Below are positions 44,759 to 54,400 of a stretch of DNA of 64,000 nt, piece after piece (positions within the stretch are counted from its first letter, which is position 1; each line of letters starts with the position of its first letter). A model generated the notes under the pieces. It was not told the origin of the DNA. It was given only the letters and a program-made list of their open reading frames with translations, and did no database searches. Source of the stretch: an uncultured Lacinutrix sp. (GTDB lineage: Bacteria; Bacteroidota; Bacteroidia; Flavobacteriales; Flavobacteriaceae). The DNA lies in assembly GCF_947500605.1 (NCBI RefSeq), contig NZ_CANMSJ010000001.1, forward strand, positions 434,001 through 498,000, in the 5' to 3' direction. The translations under genes were made by a program, and so were the position numbers.

Positions 44759-45458
44759 AATGAGGTTGTGGTTTAGAAATGATAAGGCCAATAGCAAAAC
44801 AAGAATACATAAAGATATTGGCAAAAACAAAAATGCGTCTTTTTAAATAGACAAAATCGAAGTCTACAACGGTATTATATGCTTCAAAAAATAAAATTGG
44901 AGTAACTATAAGCCACCATATTAAGATTGCGCTTAAAGCATAAAAACTATATGTTTTTAAAGCATTTGAAATAGTTTCAGAATTAATTAATTCTATAAAG
45001 TAGACTGAACACCCAATTAATAAAGTAAATGCTCCCGTAAATTGATAATAAGAATCATGCGCTTTAAAAAACACATTTGGATAAATATAAAAATGACTTA
45101 GCATGAGCACAAAATATACGCCACCTAAAACAAGAATAAATCTTCTATTAATATTATTACGTAATACACTATATATGTAATATAGTATTAATAATACTGT
45201 GCCAAATATCCAAAACAAGTTATACCAAGACATACTATTAAAGCCTATACTTCTAAGGTATGTGGTTAGCTTAAAATTATTATCATAAAAAAAAGTAGCT
45301 CCTGTAAAATCTATTAGTACAATGTAAATTAAAAATAGAATAAAAAATGTAGTTGTTGTGCCTTTGTATTTTTTTAAACATAAGAGTCCTGTGAGCATTG
45401 CTAAAAACTCAAAAAAATAGCTTATAAAATTAAAATTCTTTGTTATAAATTCTAGCAC
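44751..45458 (-). CDS. 7-TM protein A of the triplicated module
   Basis: The 235-residue integral membrane protein has seven predicted helices and no long soluble domain. It is a paralog of the proteins at 46186 and 47521: all three share the first-helix block GLLCLKKYKGT, a V/I-D/W-F helix after a Y-x-x-x-F/N, a W-W-L-I/V-x-T helix near residue 190 and the tail IFVFANIFMYSCFAIGLIISKP. Its 3' end overlaps the histidine kinase start by 8 bases. It is a candidate receptor for that kinase. It is 152 bases downstream of the broken small-protein copy. Confidence 0.8.
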   Translation of the reverse strand: MLEFITKNFNFISYFFEFLAMLTGLLCLKKYKGTTTTFFILFLIYIVLIDFTGATFFYDNNFKLTTYLRSIGFNSMSWYNLFWIFGTVLLILYYIYSVLRNNINRRFILVLGGVYFVLMLSHFYIYPNVFFKAHDSYYQFTGAFTLLIGCSVYFIELINSETISNALKTYSFYALSAILIWWLIVTPILFFEAYNTVVDFDFVYLKRRIFVFANIFMYSCFAIGLIISKPQPHYV

Positions 45459-45610
45459 TAAGTTGTAGGATTAATAGCATTACAAAAATACGCTTTAATT
45501 TTACAACTCGATCTTTTAAGGTTTAGATAAAATTAAATTTACTCAAAATTTAAGGTATAAAAAAAGCAGCTATAAATATTACAACTGCTCATTCTTAATG
45601 TTTGTATAAA

Positions 45611-46118
45611 TCAATCTGGATAACCTTGTCCTGGTGGCATACCATCATGACCTCTATTAAGTCCATCAGCACCTGGAATATCACCACTTCCATAACTATC
45701 TGGTCTTAAAAATTCTCCATTTTTGTTAGTAAAACTATCTCCTGTTGGCACCATAAAAATTGTAGAGTTTCCTGCATTTTCGCTTCCATCATTTTCAGGA
45801 TAAGCTGCATAATACACACGAACACCATCCATTTCGTAACCTAATTCTGTTGCTTGATTTTCTGCATAGTCTAAATAATTACGCATGTCTTCTAATGACC
45901 ACCAACCAGATCTATTGTCTGGTTAAGTCCTTGACTTATTCATTTCAAATGCTCTTGATTTTGTCCATTCATCATTTAAGACTTTGGCTCTCTCGAGAGA
46001 AATTACACCAGATGGCGCAATAATTTCCTTTTTTGTAGAGGTTTCGGTTTCTACTGATTCATCTTTGGTACAAGCAAACACAGTGATACTAATAGACTAA
46101 ATAATTTAGTTTTTTCAT
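45611..46118 (-). pseudogene. degraded small-protein copy A of the triplicated module
   Basis: Translating from the ATG at 46118 gives MKKLNYLVY then a stop at once. A shift of one base opens a frame reading ISITVFACTKDESVETETS (lipoprotein-like Cys), IAPSGVISLERAKVLNDEWTKSRAFEMNKSRT, then TAA, then PDNRSGWWSLEDMRNYL. The rest is an intact ORF (91 codons) ending GHDGMPPGQGYPD. Thus it carries a 5' frameshift and an internal nonsense codon relative to the copies at 46893 and 48232, which read VDNRSSWYSIEDI and PDNRSSWYSLDDM there. Either a real pseudogene or, less likely, two sequencing errors. Confidence 0.7.
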
Positions 46119-46185
46119 ATTTATTAATAGTTTAAGTTAATTATAAATGTAGTATTCTAAAACGAAGAATCAAAACTTTATGTTT

Positions 46186-46887
46186 TTATTTTTCTGGTTT
46201 TGATACTATTAAGCCTATCGTAAATACTAGATACATAAAAAAATTAGCGAATAAGTAAATTTGCCATTCTAAAAATATAAAATTCCAATCACTACCTCTA
46301 GTGTATAAATCAAAAAATGAAATTGGAGTTGTAATTATCCACCAGACAAATATTGCACTAGCTATATAAAAATAAATAGTACTATAAAATTTAAGTATTG
46401 TATTGCTTTGTAGTAATTCTAAATAGTAAAGTACCGAACTAAGTATCATAACTAAAGCTCCGATAATTTGTAATAAAGAGAAGTATTGGTAAAAAAACTT
46501 TTGATAATTTACTAATAAATAAACCGTAGCAAAAAAAACAAATAAATAAGTGGCTATTTTCAAAACTTTTACATGAAGCTTTACAGTAAGTATTCTTTGA
46601 AAAAAAATTGAAAATAATACAATTGCACCAATATCAAAAAAAATAGTGAAATACCAATAATTATTTCTAAATACTGAGTTATATATGGAGTTTAAAAAAT
46701 CAAAAGTATCATAATAATGAGCGTAGCTTCCTAAAAATTGGACAAGAAATAAGTAAAAAATTATTTTAATAAAAAAAGTAACAGGTGTTGCTTTATATTT
46801 CTTATAAAAAATAAGTCCTGCAACAACTGCTACTAATTGAATACCATAAATGATAAACATATAGTATTTTATTAAAAAATTTTCCAA
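46186..46887 (-). CDS. 7-TM protein B of the triplicated module
   Basis: The 233-residue protein has seven TM helices, with the family markers VVAGLIFYKKYKATPVTFF, a Y-Y-D-T-F-D-F block shared with copy C, WWIITTPISFFDLY and IYLFANFFMYLVFTIGLIVSKPEK. It follows the small protein at 46893 by 5 bases, so the two are coupled. No enzyme motif is present. Confidence 0.8.
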   Translation of the reverse strand: MENFLIKYYMFIIYGIQLVAVVAGLIFYKKYKATPVTFFIKIIFYLFLVQFLGSYAHYYDTFDFLNSIYNSVFRNNYWYFTIFFDIGAIVLFSIFFQRILTVKLHVKVLKIATYLFVFFATVYLLVNYQKFFYQYFSLLQIIGALVMILSSVLYYLELLQSNTILKFYSTIYFYIASAIFVWWIITTPISFFDLYTRGSDWNFIFLEWQIYLFANFFMYLVFTIGLIVSKPEK

Positions 46888-46892
46888 TAGAT

Positions 46893-47369
46893 TTAATTTG
46901 GATATCCTTGTCCTGGAGGCATTCCTCCTCCTGCTCTATCCAAACCTTTAGCTAAAGGATCGTCATTATTTGGATCGTTTTCTCCAGGTTTATAATCTGG
47001 GTTTGGTACCGTTGGCACCATGAAAATGGTTGTTTTACCACCTTTACCTAAACTATCATCAACACCTAAATAAAACCTAATACCTGTAATATTATTATTC
47101 TCACCTTCAACTATAGATAAGTAGCTTTTAATATCTTCTATAGAATACCAAGAAGAGCGATTATCTACACCTCCAAAAGCAACAGAATCATTAACATGTT
47201 TTCTGTAGTCTGTCCAATTATCGTTTAAAGCTTTTGCTTCTGTTGTTGATATTAATCCTCTTGGAGGATCTTGTGTTGGTAAAGCTCCAACATTGTTTTT
47301 GCAGCAATAGAAGTACATAATTAGTATTCCTATTAGTAGGCCTAATACAAGCCCAATTAAGATTTTCAT
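46893..47369 (-). CDS. small protein B of the triplicated module (N-terminal TM)
   Basis: The 158-residue protein has an N-terminal TM (MKILIGLVLGLLIGILIMYF then CC) and a soluble domain shared with copies A and C: GLISTTEAKALNDNWTDYR, VDNRSSWYSIEDIKSYL, NNITGIRFYLGVDD, TTIFMVPT and the tail DRAGGGMPPGQGYPN. No known domain is recognised. It is an uncharacterised family. The partner 7-TM protein B is encoded 5 bases downstream. Confidence 0.75.
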   Translation of the reverse strand: MKILIGLVLGLLIGILIMYFYCCKNNVGALPTQDPPRGLISTTEAKALNDNWTDYRKHVNDSVAFGGVDNRSSWYSIEDIKSYLSIVEGENNNITGIRFYLGVDDSLGKGGKTTIFMVPTVPNPDYKPGENDPNNDDPLAKGLDRAGGGMPPGQGYPN

Positions 47370-47424
47370 TTTTTTTAGTTTAAAAGTTAGTCATAAATGC
47401 AATAAAGGTTTTATTACAAATTAA

Positions 47425-47455
47425 TTAGTATTTATATTAAAAAAATAAATACTAA
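47425..47455. repeat. AT-rich perfect hairpin between modules C and B
   Basis: TTAGTATTTAT and ATAAATACTAA form an 11-bp stem around a 9-base A-rich loop. It lies 66 bases after the 7-TM C stop. It may be an attenuator or terminator, but lacks a G/C stem. Confidence 0.35.
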
Positions 47456-47520
47456 AGTTTACATCATAGATATAATTTTAAAATTAATAGCGATTTAAAA
47501 GTAATAAAAAAAAATGACTA

Positions 47521-48225
47521 CTACTTCTTTTCTGGTTGCGAAACTATTAATCCTATGGAAAAAATTGAATACATAAAAATATTTGAGAAAATGTAAATAC
47601 TTCTTTTTAATAAAACGAAGTTTTTATCTTCTAAAACATAATACTTTTCAAAAAACACTAACGCTGTCATAACAAGCCACCATAAAAAAATAGTAGCACT
47701 TATATAAAAATATAATGATGTTGAAAAGTATAGAATTTTATCTCCTTTAAGAATCTCAATAAAATGAAGTGATGCACAGCATAATATAACTATTGCTTGC
47801 AATACATACAAAATAGTATATGCTGATTTAAAGAGAGCGTCTACATTATAAAAAATTAAACCTAGCGCAAAAATAAAATAGGCTAATGCTATATATTTTA
47901 TTATAGATTTAAAAATCTGATTTTGTAAAATCTTTTGATACAAAATAGCGAAAAAAGAGACAGCAATTATATCAAAAAATACAGTAAACCACCAATTATT
48001 CCCTCTAAAAACACTGTTTTTTATTGGCTCCAAAAAGTCGAAAGTATTATAATATTTAGGGAACATTCCTAAAACATCAATCAAAAAGAGATAAAGCAAT
48101 AACCATATAAAAAAAATGGCAGCAGTACCTTTATACTTTTTTAAACAAAAAAGCCCAGTAATTGCAGCCAAACCTTCTACACTATGAGTAATTAAACTAT
48201 TATAATAAACTAAAAACTCTAACAT
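47521..48225 (-). CDS. 7-TM protein C of the triplicated module
   Basis: The 234-residue protein has seven TM helices with GLFCLKKYKGTAAIFFIW, YYNTFDFLEPIKNSVFRGNNWWF (shared with B), IFLWWLVMTALVFFEKYY and IYIFSNIFMYSIFSIGLIVSQPEKK. The pattern of conserved aromatic and charged positions within helices is the same as in copies A and B. It is coupled to small protein C by a 6-base gap. Confidence 0.8.
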   Translation of the reverse strand: MLEFLVYYNSLITHSVEGLAAITGLFCLKKYKGTAAIFFIWLLLYLFLIDVLGMFPKYYNTFDFLEPIKNSVFRGNNWWFTVFFDIIAVSFFAILYQKILQNQIFKSIIKYIALAYFIFALGLIFYNVDALFKSAYTILYVLQAIVILCCASLHFIEILKGDKILYFSTSLYFYISATIFLWWLVMTALVFFEKYYVLEDKNFVLLKRSIYIFSNIFMYSIFSIGLIVSQPEKK

Positions 48226-48231
48226 GAAATT

Positions 48232-48594
48232 TTATTGAGGGTATCCATTCTGTACTGGATCTCCTTGTTCTCCTCTATCCATTCCTTTTGCATTAGGAAT
48301 ATCTTTATTATTTCCTTTACCATCAGCTTCTGTTGGTACCATAAAAATAGTTGTTAAGCCTTTAGGATCTTTTTGGGTAGTTTCAGTACCTAAATAAAAA
48401 CGAACTCCGTTTACATTTTTATTTTCTTCTTTAATTAGATTTAAGAAATCTTGCATGTCGTCCAGCGAATACCAAGACGAGCGATTATCTGGTTTACCAG
48501 CAGCTGTGTTGTTTTCTCTAGATCTTAGTTTTGTCCAATTGTCGCTTAAATCTTGAGCTTCACCAGCTGTAATAATTCCTTTAGGTATAGACAT
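48232..48594 (-). CDS. small protein C of the triplicated module (no signal)
   Basis: The 120-residue protein begins MSIPKGIITAGEAQDLSDNWTKLR with no TM or signal. The same domain follows: KPDNRSSWYSLDDMQDFL, KNVNGVRFYLGTET, LTTIFMVPTEADG and the tail GEQGDPVQNGYPQ. Compared with B it is cytosolic, and compared with A it lacks the lipoprotein Cys. The three copies therefore differ in membrane attachment but share the domain. It heads the cluster. Confidence 0.75.
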   Translation of the reverse strand: MSIPKGIITAGEAQDLSDNWTKLRSRENNTAAGKPDNRSSWYSLDDMQDFLNLIKEENKNVNGVRFYLGTETTQKDPKGLTTIFMVPTEADGKGNNKDIPNAKGMDRGEQGDPVQNGYPQ

Positions 48595-48754
48595 AGTTTT
48601 GTTTCGTTAATTAATAGCGTTTAAATTAATAAAAGATGTGAATATATAAATATTTAACAGTTTTTGCTTAATTATTTTTATATTCTATCACTTTTAGTCC
48701 GAAACAATACTGTTATTTTATCATTATACAATTTTACCTCTATTTTATTTACTA

Positions 48755-50293
48755 CTAACCCAACCAACCTTCTCTATCTAAACTTCTATATTGAATGGCT
48801 TCACTTAAATGACTACCATTAATATCTTGTGCGCCTTCTAAATCTGCAATAGTTCTCGATACTTTTAAAATTCTATCGTAAGCTCTTGCAGAAAGATTTA
48901 AACGTTCCATAGCCGTTTTTAATAATGTTTTTGAAGCATCGTCTAATTTACAATGTGTACGAATTTGTTTTACATGCATTTGTGCATTGTAATGTACTGT
49001 TTCAGATTCCTTAAATCGTTCTGTCTGTCTTTCACGGGCTTCTGTAACTCGTTTTCTTATATCTATTGATGGTTCTGCTTTTCTATCGTCTGATAATTTA
49101 TCGAAAGGCACAGGAGTAACTTCTATATGAATGTCAATTCTATCTAACAATGGTCCAGATATTTTACTTAGATAGCGTTGCATTTCTGCAGGACTTGAAG
49201 TTACTGGAGAATCTGGATCGTTAAAATAACCACTCGGACTAGGATTCATACTTGCAACCAACATAAAAGATGAAGGATAAGTAACTGTAAATTTTGCTCT
49301 AGAAATAGTGACTTCTCTGTCTTCTAAAGGCTGTCGCATTACCTCTAAAACTTCTCGCTTAAATTCGGGCAATTCATCTAAAAACAAAACACCGTTATGG
49401 CATAAAGATATTTCTCCTGGTTGCGGATAACTGCCGCCGCCTACGAGTGCAACGTTTGAAATTGTGTGATGTGGACTCCTAAACGGACGCTGAGCCATTA
49501 ATCCTGAATTTGCTTTTACACGACCAACAACCGAATGTATTTTTGTAGTTTCTAACGCTTCTTTTAACGACATTGGCGGTAAAATACTTGGCAAACGTTT
49601 GGCTAACATTGTTTTTCCTGCTCCAGGAGGACCAACTAAAATAATATTATGACCTCCAGCCGCTGCAATCTCCATGCAACGTTTAATTCCTTCTTGTCCT
49701 TTTACATCGGCAAAATCGAAATCGGGATAATCTAAATTCTTATAAAATTCTTCTCTTGTGTTTATTATGGTTTGCTCTATAGCTTCACCTTTATTGAAAA
49801 AATTAATGACTTGCTTAATGTTTTCTATACCATAAACCTTTAAATCACTAACTATTGCTGCTTCTTTTGCATTTTGGATAGGCAATATAAATCCTTTAAA
49901 ACCTTCTTCTTGTGCTTTTATCGCTATTGGCAAAGCACCTTTAATAGGTTGTAAACTGCCGTCTAAGGAAAGCTCTCCCATTATTATATAATCTTCTAAA
50001 TCATCAGCTTGAATTTGCTTAGATGCTGCTAAAATACCTACTGCTAAAGTTAAATCGTAGGCAGAACCTTCTTTGCGTAAATCGGCAGGCGCCATGTTAA
50101 TAGTTATTTTTTTGCCAGGAATCTTGTATCCATTATTTTGTAATGCAGCTGCAATTCTATAGTTACTTTCTTTAATGGCATTGTCTGGAAGTCCTACGAG
50201 GTGATATCCTATTCCGGAATTAACGTTAACCTCTACAGTTATTGTAGAAGCTTCGACTCCAAAGACAGCACTGGCAAATACTTTTTTAAGCAT
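48755..50293 (-). CDS. YifB/ComM-family Mg-chelatase-like AAA+ ATPase
   Basis: The 512-residue protein has the N-terminal ChlI/Lon-like domain (VFASAVFGVEASTITVEVNVNSGIGYHLVGLPDNAIKES), the Walker A motif ILVGPPGAGKTMLAKRLPSILPPM, Walker B LCHNGVLFLDELPEFKREVLEVMRQPLEDREV and the C-terminal helical sensor domain (LNLSARAYDRILKVSRTIADLEG). ComM proteins are helicases used in natural transformation in some bacteria. A role in uptake here is not shown. Confidence 0.9.
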   Translation of the reverse strand: MLKKVFASAVFGVEASTITVEVNVNSGIGYHLVGLPDNAIKESNYRIAAALQNNGYKIPGKKITINMAPADLRKEGSAYDLTLAVGILAASKQIQADDLEDYIIMGELSLDGSLQPIKGALPIAIKAQEEGFKGFILPIQNAKEAAIVSDLKVYGIENIKQVINFFNKGEAIEQTIINTREEFYKNLDYPDFDFADVKGQEGIKRCMEIAAAGGHNIILVGPPGAGKTMLAKRLPSILPPMSLKEALETTKIHSVVGRVKANSGLMAQRPFRSPHHTISNVALVGGGSYPQPGEISLCHNGVLFLDELPEFKREVLEVMRQPLEDREVTISRAKFTVTYPSSFMLVASMNPSPSGYFNDPDSPVTSSPAEMQRYLSKISGPLLDRIDIHIEVTPVPFDKLSDDRKAEPSIDIRKRVTEARERQTERFKESETVHYNAQMHVKQIRTHCKLDDASKTLLKTAMERLNLSARAYDRILKVSRTIADLEGAQDINGSHLSEAIQYRSLDREGWLG

Positions 50294-50382
50294 AAATGGT
50301 TGGTTTAGAAACTAAATGTAGGAAAATTACATGATTAATAATCTTTAAAACCAATAAAATTGAACACTAACTACTTAAATAT

Positions 50383-51342
50383 CTATAATTTACTTATAAA
50401 CTCTATCATTCTTTTTTCAGAATAATAAATATTTTCAGAATCGTAGAAACCAACATGTCCTCCATATTTTGGCATTTCTAAATACAAATGCTTATTCTGT
50501 TTAGCAGATTCTATTGGATAGCATTCTTTAGATAAAAAAGAATCATTTTGTGCATTTATTAATAGCGTTGGTATTTTAATTCCTTTTAAAAACTGAAGAC
50601 TACTCGACTTTTCGTAATAATCGTAAGCATCAATAAAATGATGTGCTTTAGAGGTGTAAAAATCATCAAAATCTTTTAATGTTTTAATCTCTATTAAGTC
50701 TTTATTTTTTATATTCTGCGGAAATAATTGTTGCTTTTCCTTTAGTTTATCTCTTAAGTTTTTTAAAAACTTTTTAGAGTACAATACATTTTCAGCAGAC
50801 ATTAATCTCTCTAACGAGCCTCTTAAAAATACAGGAACTGAAACCGTTACTGCTCCTTTTACTTGTTTTGGAACTTGATTATTCTCTCCTAAATATTTTA
50901 AAATAACATTACCGCCAAGGCTAAAACCTTTTAGGTAAATAGTATCATAATGAAAATGCTCTGTTATGTATTTTAAAACCGAAGCTAAATCGTCTGTTTT
51001 ACCAGAATGATACGATTGAAAACTCTTATTAACTTCCCCACTACAACCTCTAAAGTTAACGCAAACCACATCTATATTATTTTGGTTTGCCACTTTAGCA
51101 GAACCTAGCATATAATGACGTTGCGCATTGCCTTCTAAACCATGTAAAACAATTAGTAATTGGTTTGTTTGCTGGGTTGTATAACTCCAATCTAAATCTA
51201 AAAAATCGTTATCTGGTAACGTTAAACGCTCACGCTTTTGGGTAACACCTTCAACTTTTCTTAATAGTCCAGAGTAAATGGTAGACAAATGTCCATTTCT
51301 AAATATAAATTTAGGCTTGTATGTTGTGGTTAGGATTGGCAT
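50383..51342 (-). CDS. alpha/beta hydrolase of the YheT/UPF0017 type
   Basis: The 319-residue hydrolase has LLIVLHGLEGNAQRHYMLGSAKVANQNNIDVVCVNFRGCSGEVN, the nucleophile elbow GFSLGGN, the Asp region NAQNDSFL and the His region KYGGHVGFYDS. These are the features of the YheT family (long-chain carboxylesterase-like). It is a single gene 89 bases from yifB. Confidence 0.85.
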   Translation of the reverse strand: MPILTTTYKPKFIFRNGHLSTIYSGLLRKVEGVTQKRERLTLPDNDFLDLDWSYTTQQTNQLLIVLHGLEGNAQRHYMLGSAKVANQNNIDVVCVNFRGCSGEVNKSFQSYHSGKTDDLASVLKYITEHFHYDTIYLKGFSLGGNVILKYLGENNQVPKQVKGAVTVSVPVFLRGSLERLMSAENVLYSKKFLKNLRDKLKEKQQLFPQNIKNKDLIEIKTLKDFDDFYTSKAHHFIDAYDYYEKSSSLQFLKGIKIPTLLINAQNDSFLSKECYPIESAKQNKHLYLEMPKYGGHVGFYDSENIYYSEKRMIEFISKL

Positions 51343-51405
51343 TTAGTTTGCTGTTTTAAAAGGGCTTTTAATATTGAAATGTAAGCACAAAGATAAGTAA
51401 CAAAA

Positions 51406-51435
51406 AAACCTTTCAGTTTTAAAACTGAAAGGTTT
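51406..51435 (-). terminator. intrinsic terminator of the T9SS repeat-protein gene
   Basis: AAACCTTTCAGTTTT pairs exactly with AAAACTGAAAGGTTT, followed on the - strand by T4 (complement of the A run 51402-51405). Confidence 0.85.
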
Positions 51436-51460
51436 AGATTTTAAATTATTAAAGTAAAAA

Positions 51461-54400
51461 TTACTTTTTTATAAACTTTAATGATTCTTGTTTATTTCCT
51501 GATTTTATCTCTAAAAAGTATAAGCCTTGAGATAGATTACTAACATCTAATTTAGCTTTTTTACTTTTTGAAGTTATTGTATTTAATAACCTTCCATTAA
51601 TATCGTAAACAGCAACAGATTCTATAACGATTTCTCCTTCTATATTTAATATGTTATTTACTGGATTAGGGAATATTGAAAAACTTGATGTTTCAAAATT
51701 CTTTACAGATAATGTATTAACTATTTCTGTGTTTACTGTGTTTGTAACAATTGCTGGATTAAAATCGAAGAAAATATCTGCAGTATTATTAAAAATGTCT
51801 CCAATAACAACATTTGTTTTGGGTTTTATTTTATAAGCTATAAAACCGTGAGAATTAGTTTCGTCGCTTGTACTATCTGGTAAATTAATATTATCAAATA
51901 TAAATTTAACCATACTACCATTTGTAATTTCTACTCTACCAGTATGGCTTAAACTTTCTAATTGCATGGTTGTCCAGTCTAGTTTACTATCTAAAATGTT
52001 TTCTACATTAACGTTTATAGCACTTGCTGTTCCTGTATTTTGAAAACGGATGATATAATGTAAATACTTATCTGCATCTGCTAATAATATTTCTTCACCT
52101 TCCAAAACTCTAATATCGTTTGGATCGTAAGAACCAATTACGGTTTGGTTAAGTGTGAAAACATTATCATCTGCTGTGTTATCTCCTGTAACAGGATTTA
52201 CTGTTGCTGTTGATACTAAAACATCATTAATATTTGTAGTTGGTGGTGCAAATACATTAAATTCTAAATCTATTGTTCTTGTTTCAAATGGATTTAAGTC
52301 TGTAAAATTAAAGGTTAAAGTGTTTGCTGTTTGTGAAACTATTGTTTCGCTTGCGTTTAAGAAATTTAACTTTGCATCATCAAACTCGAATGTTACATTT
52401 CCACTTAATTGTGTTGTGCCTACATTATTATATATTATTTGGTAAGTAGCATCAAAACCTGGTCTTGGTTCGTTTATAGATGGATAAACTGAAATGTTTA
52501 GGTCGTTTATTGAACCTATTGGTTCTATGCAAAAATCTATTGTATCAATATTATCTACACCAGCAAAATTTGACACTTGAGAAATAGGGCTAGATACATA
52601 ATAATTAGGCAAATTAGAAATAGTAGTTGTAAAATCTCCTTGGTCTACAAATAGTTGATAACTACCATTGTTTAAAGAAAATGTAGCTACATCTTGAGTA
52701 CCATTATTAGTGTTAATCATTATATTACTCAATGTGTTGTCTAATACACTACAGCCGTTTCCATCTAAGTCCACACGTATTTCACCATTAATTTCATTAA
52801 ATGAAATCCCTAAATTTTTGTACCAAACAATCTTTTCTGATGGTTCAGAAAACGAAAGATCTTTAGAAGAAAGCAAATCAATGTTGCCATCATTATTAAT
52901 ATCTGCTGCATGTAAAGAGGAAGCTCCATTAAATCCAGTTGTAGCAATAACCTGCTGAGAACCAAAAGTTCCTTGACCATCTGTGTTTTCGTACCAAACA
53001 AGACTATCATCGTCTAAGGTAATAGAAAATATATCCATATCACCATCGTTATCTATATCTGCTGCATAAGCTGATATAGCACCTTGCGCATTAGTTGTTA
53101 TAATTTGTTCAGCACTAAATGCACCTTGTCCATCTGTGTTTTCGTACCAAGCAATTTTATTATCGTTTTCCGAAGCAGAATACACATCCATATCTCCATC
53201 ATTATCAATATCTACAGCATAAGCAGTATCAGCATCTTGTGTTGTGATAATTTGTTTGGGGCCAAATGCACCTTGTCCATCTGTATTTTCGTACCAAACC
53301 ACCATATTATATAATACAGAAAGCACATCCATGTCTCCATCGTTATCAATATCTGTAGCGGAAATTACTAGAGGACTATCATTATTTGATATCGTTTGTT
53401 TAGGGCCAAATGTACCTTGTCCATCTGTATTTTCGTACCAAGATATAAGAGTTTCATCAAAAGAAGAGGTGACACCATCATCTATTGATCCCATAAGCAC
53501 ATCCATATCACCATCGTTATCTATATCTACGGCATAAACTAACATAGGATAGTAAAGCCCATTTGATATAATTTGTTCTGTACCAAAAGTGCCTTGCCCA
53601 TCTATATTTTCATACCAAGAAACATAACCATCCTCTCGAGCAGCAGAAAGTACATCTATATCTCCATCGTTATCCAAATCTGCGGCATAAACCGACGTAG
53701 TATCATCTGCATTATTATTTATTACTTGTAAATTTCCATAAGTTCCCTGCCCATCTGTGTTTTCATACCAAGCTACACTATTATTAAATATTGATGCTGA
53801 GAGCACATCCAAATCACCATCATTATCTATATCTGCAGTATAAATAGATGAAACGCCTGATAAAGTTGATTCACTTCCTAAAGTTTGTTGAGAAGAAAAA
53901 GTACCTTGACCATCTGTGTTTTTATACCACTTTAAATAACCAGGATTACTGTTTTGTCTAAAAATAACGGCTAAATCTATACCTTCTTCGTTATCTATTT
54001 CAACTGGAAAAACTCCACCAATAGAGTCTATACTTGAAATGATAATTTGTTCTGCTCCAAAAGTTCCTTGACCATCTGTGTTTTCGAACCATGATACATT
54101 ATAAGAATCATAAAAAAGCACATCCATATCACCATCACTATCTATATCTGTAAGATTAATTAAACTAGTACCAGATGAAACAGTTACAGATTGATGTAGT
54201 ACAAAAGCACCTTGCCCATCTGTATTTTCATACCATACAATCTCAGTGCTTTTTTGAGCAAATACATCTATATCTCCATCATTATCAATATCAAAAGTTC
54301 TAACATAAGAAGTTTGTCCTGTAGTTCCTGAAGCTATAATTTGTTGAGTACCAAAAGTACCTTGACCATCTGTGTTTTCAAACCAAACAACCTTACTATC

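Noticed and set aside
44759-44830. Longer N-terminus for the histidine kinase
   Set aside because: It would be read inside the 7-TM gene in another frame; ATG at 44758 overlaps only the stop.
45540-45600. Weak GCAG/CTGC hairpin near the end of the 45611 pseudogene
   Set aside because: Short stem and no T tract.
53084-53537. + strand ORFs (and CRISPR-like regular spacing) in the repeat-protein region
   Set aside because: Periodicity is that of coding VCBS units (150-200 bases, DNA coding for W-Y-E-N), not direct repeats with unique spacers.
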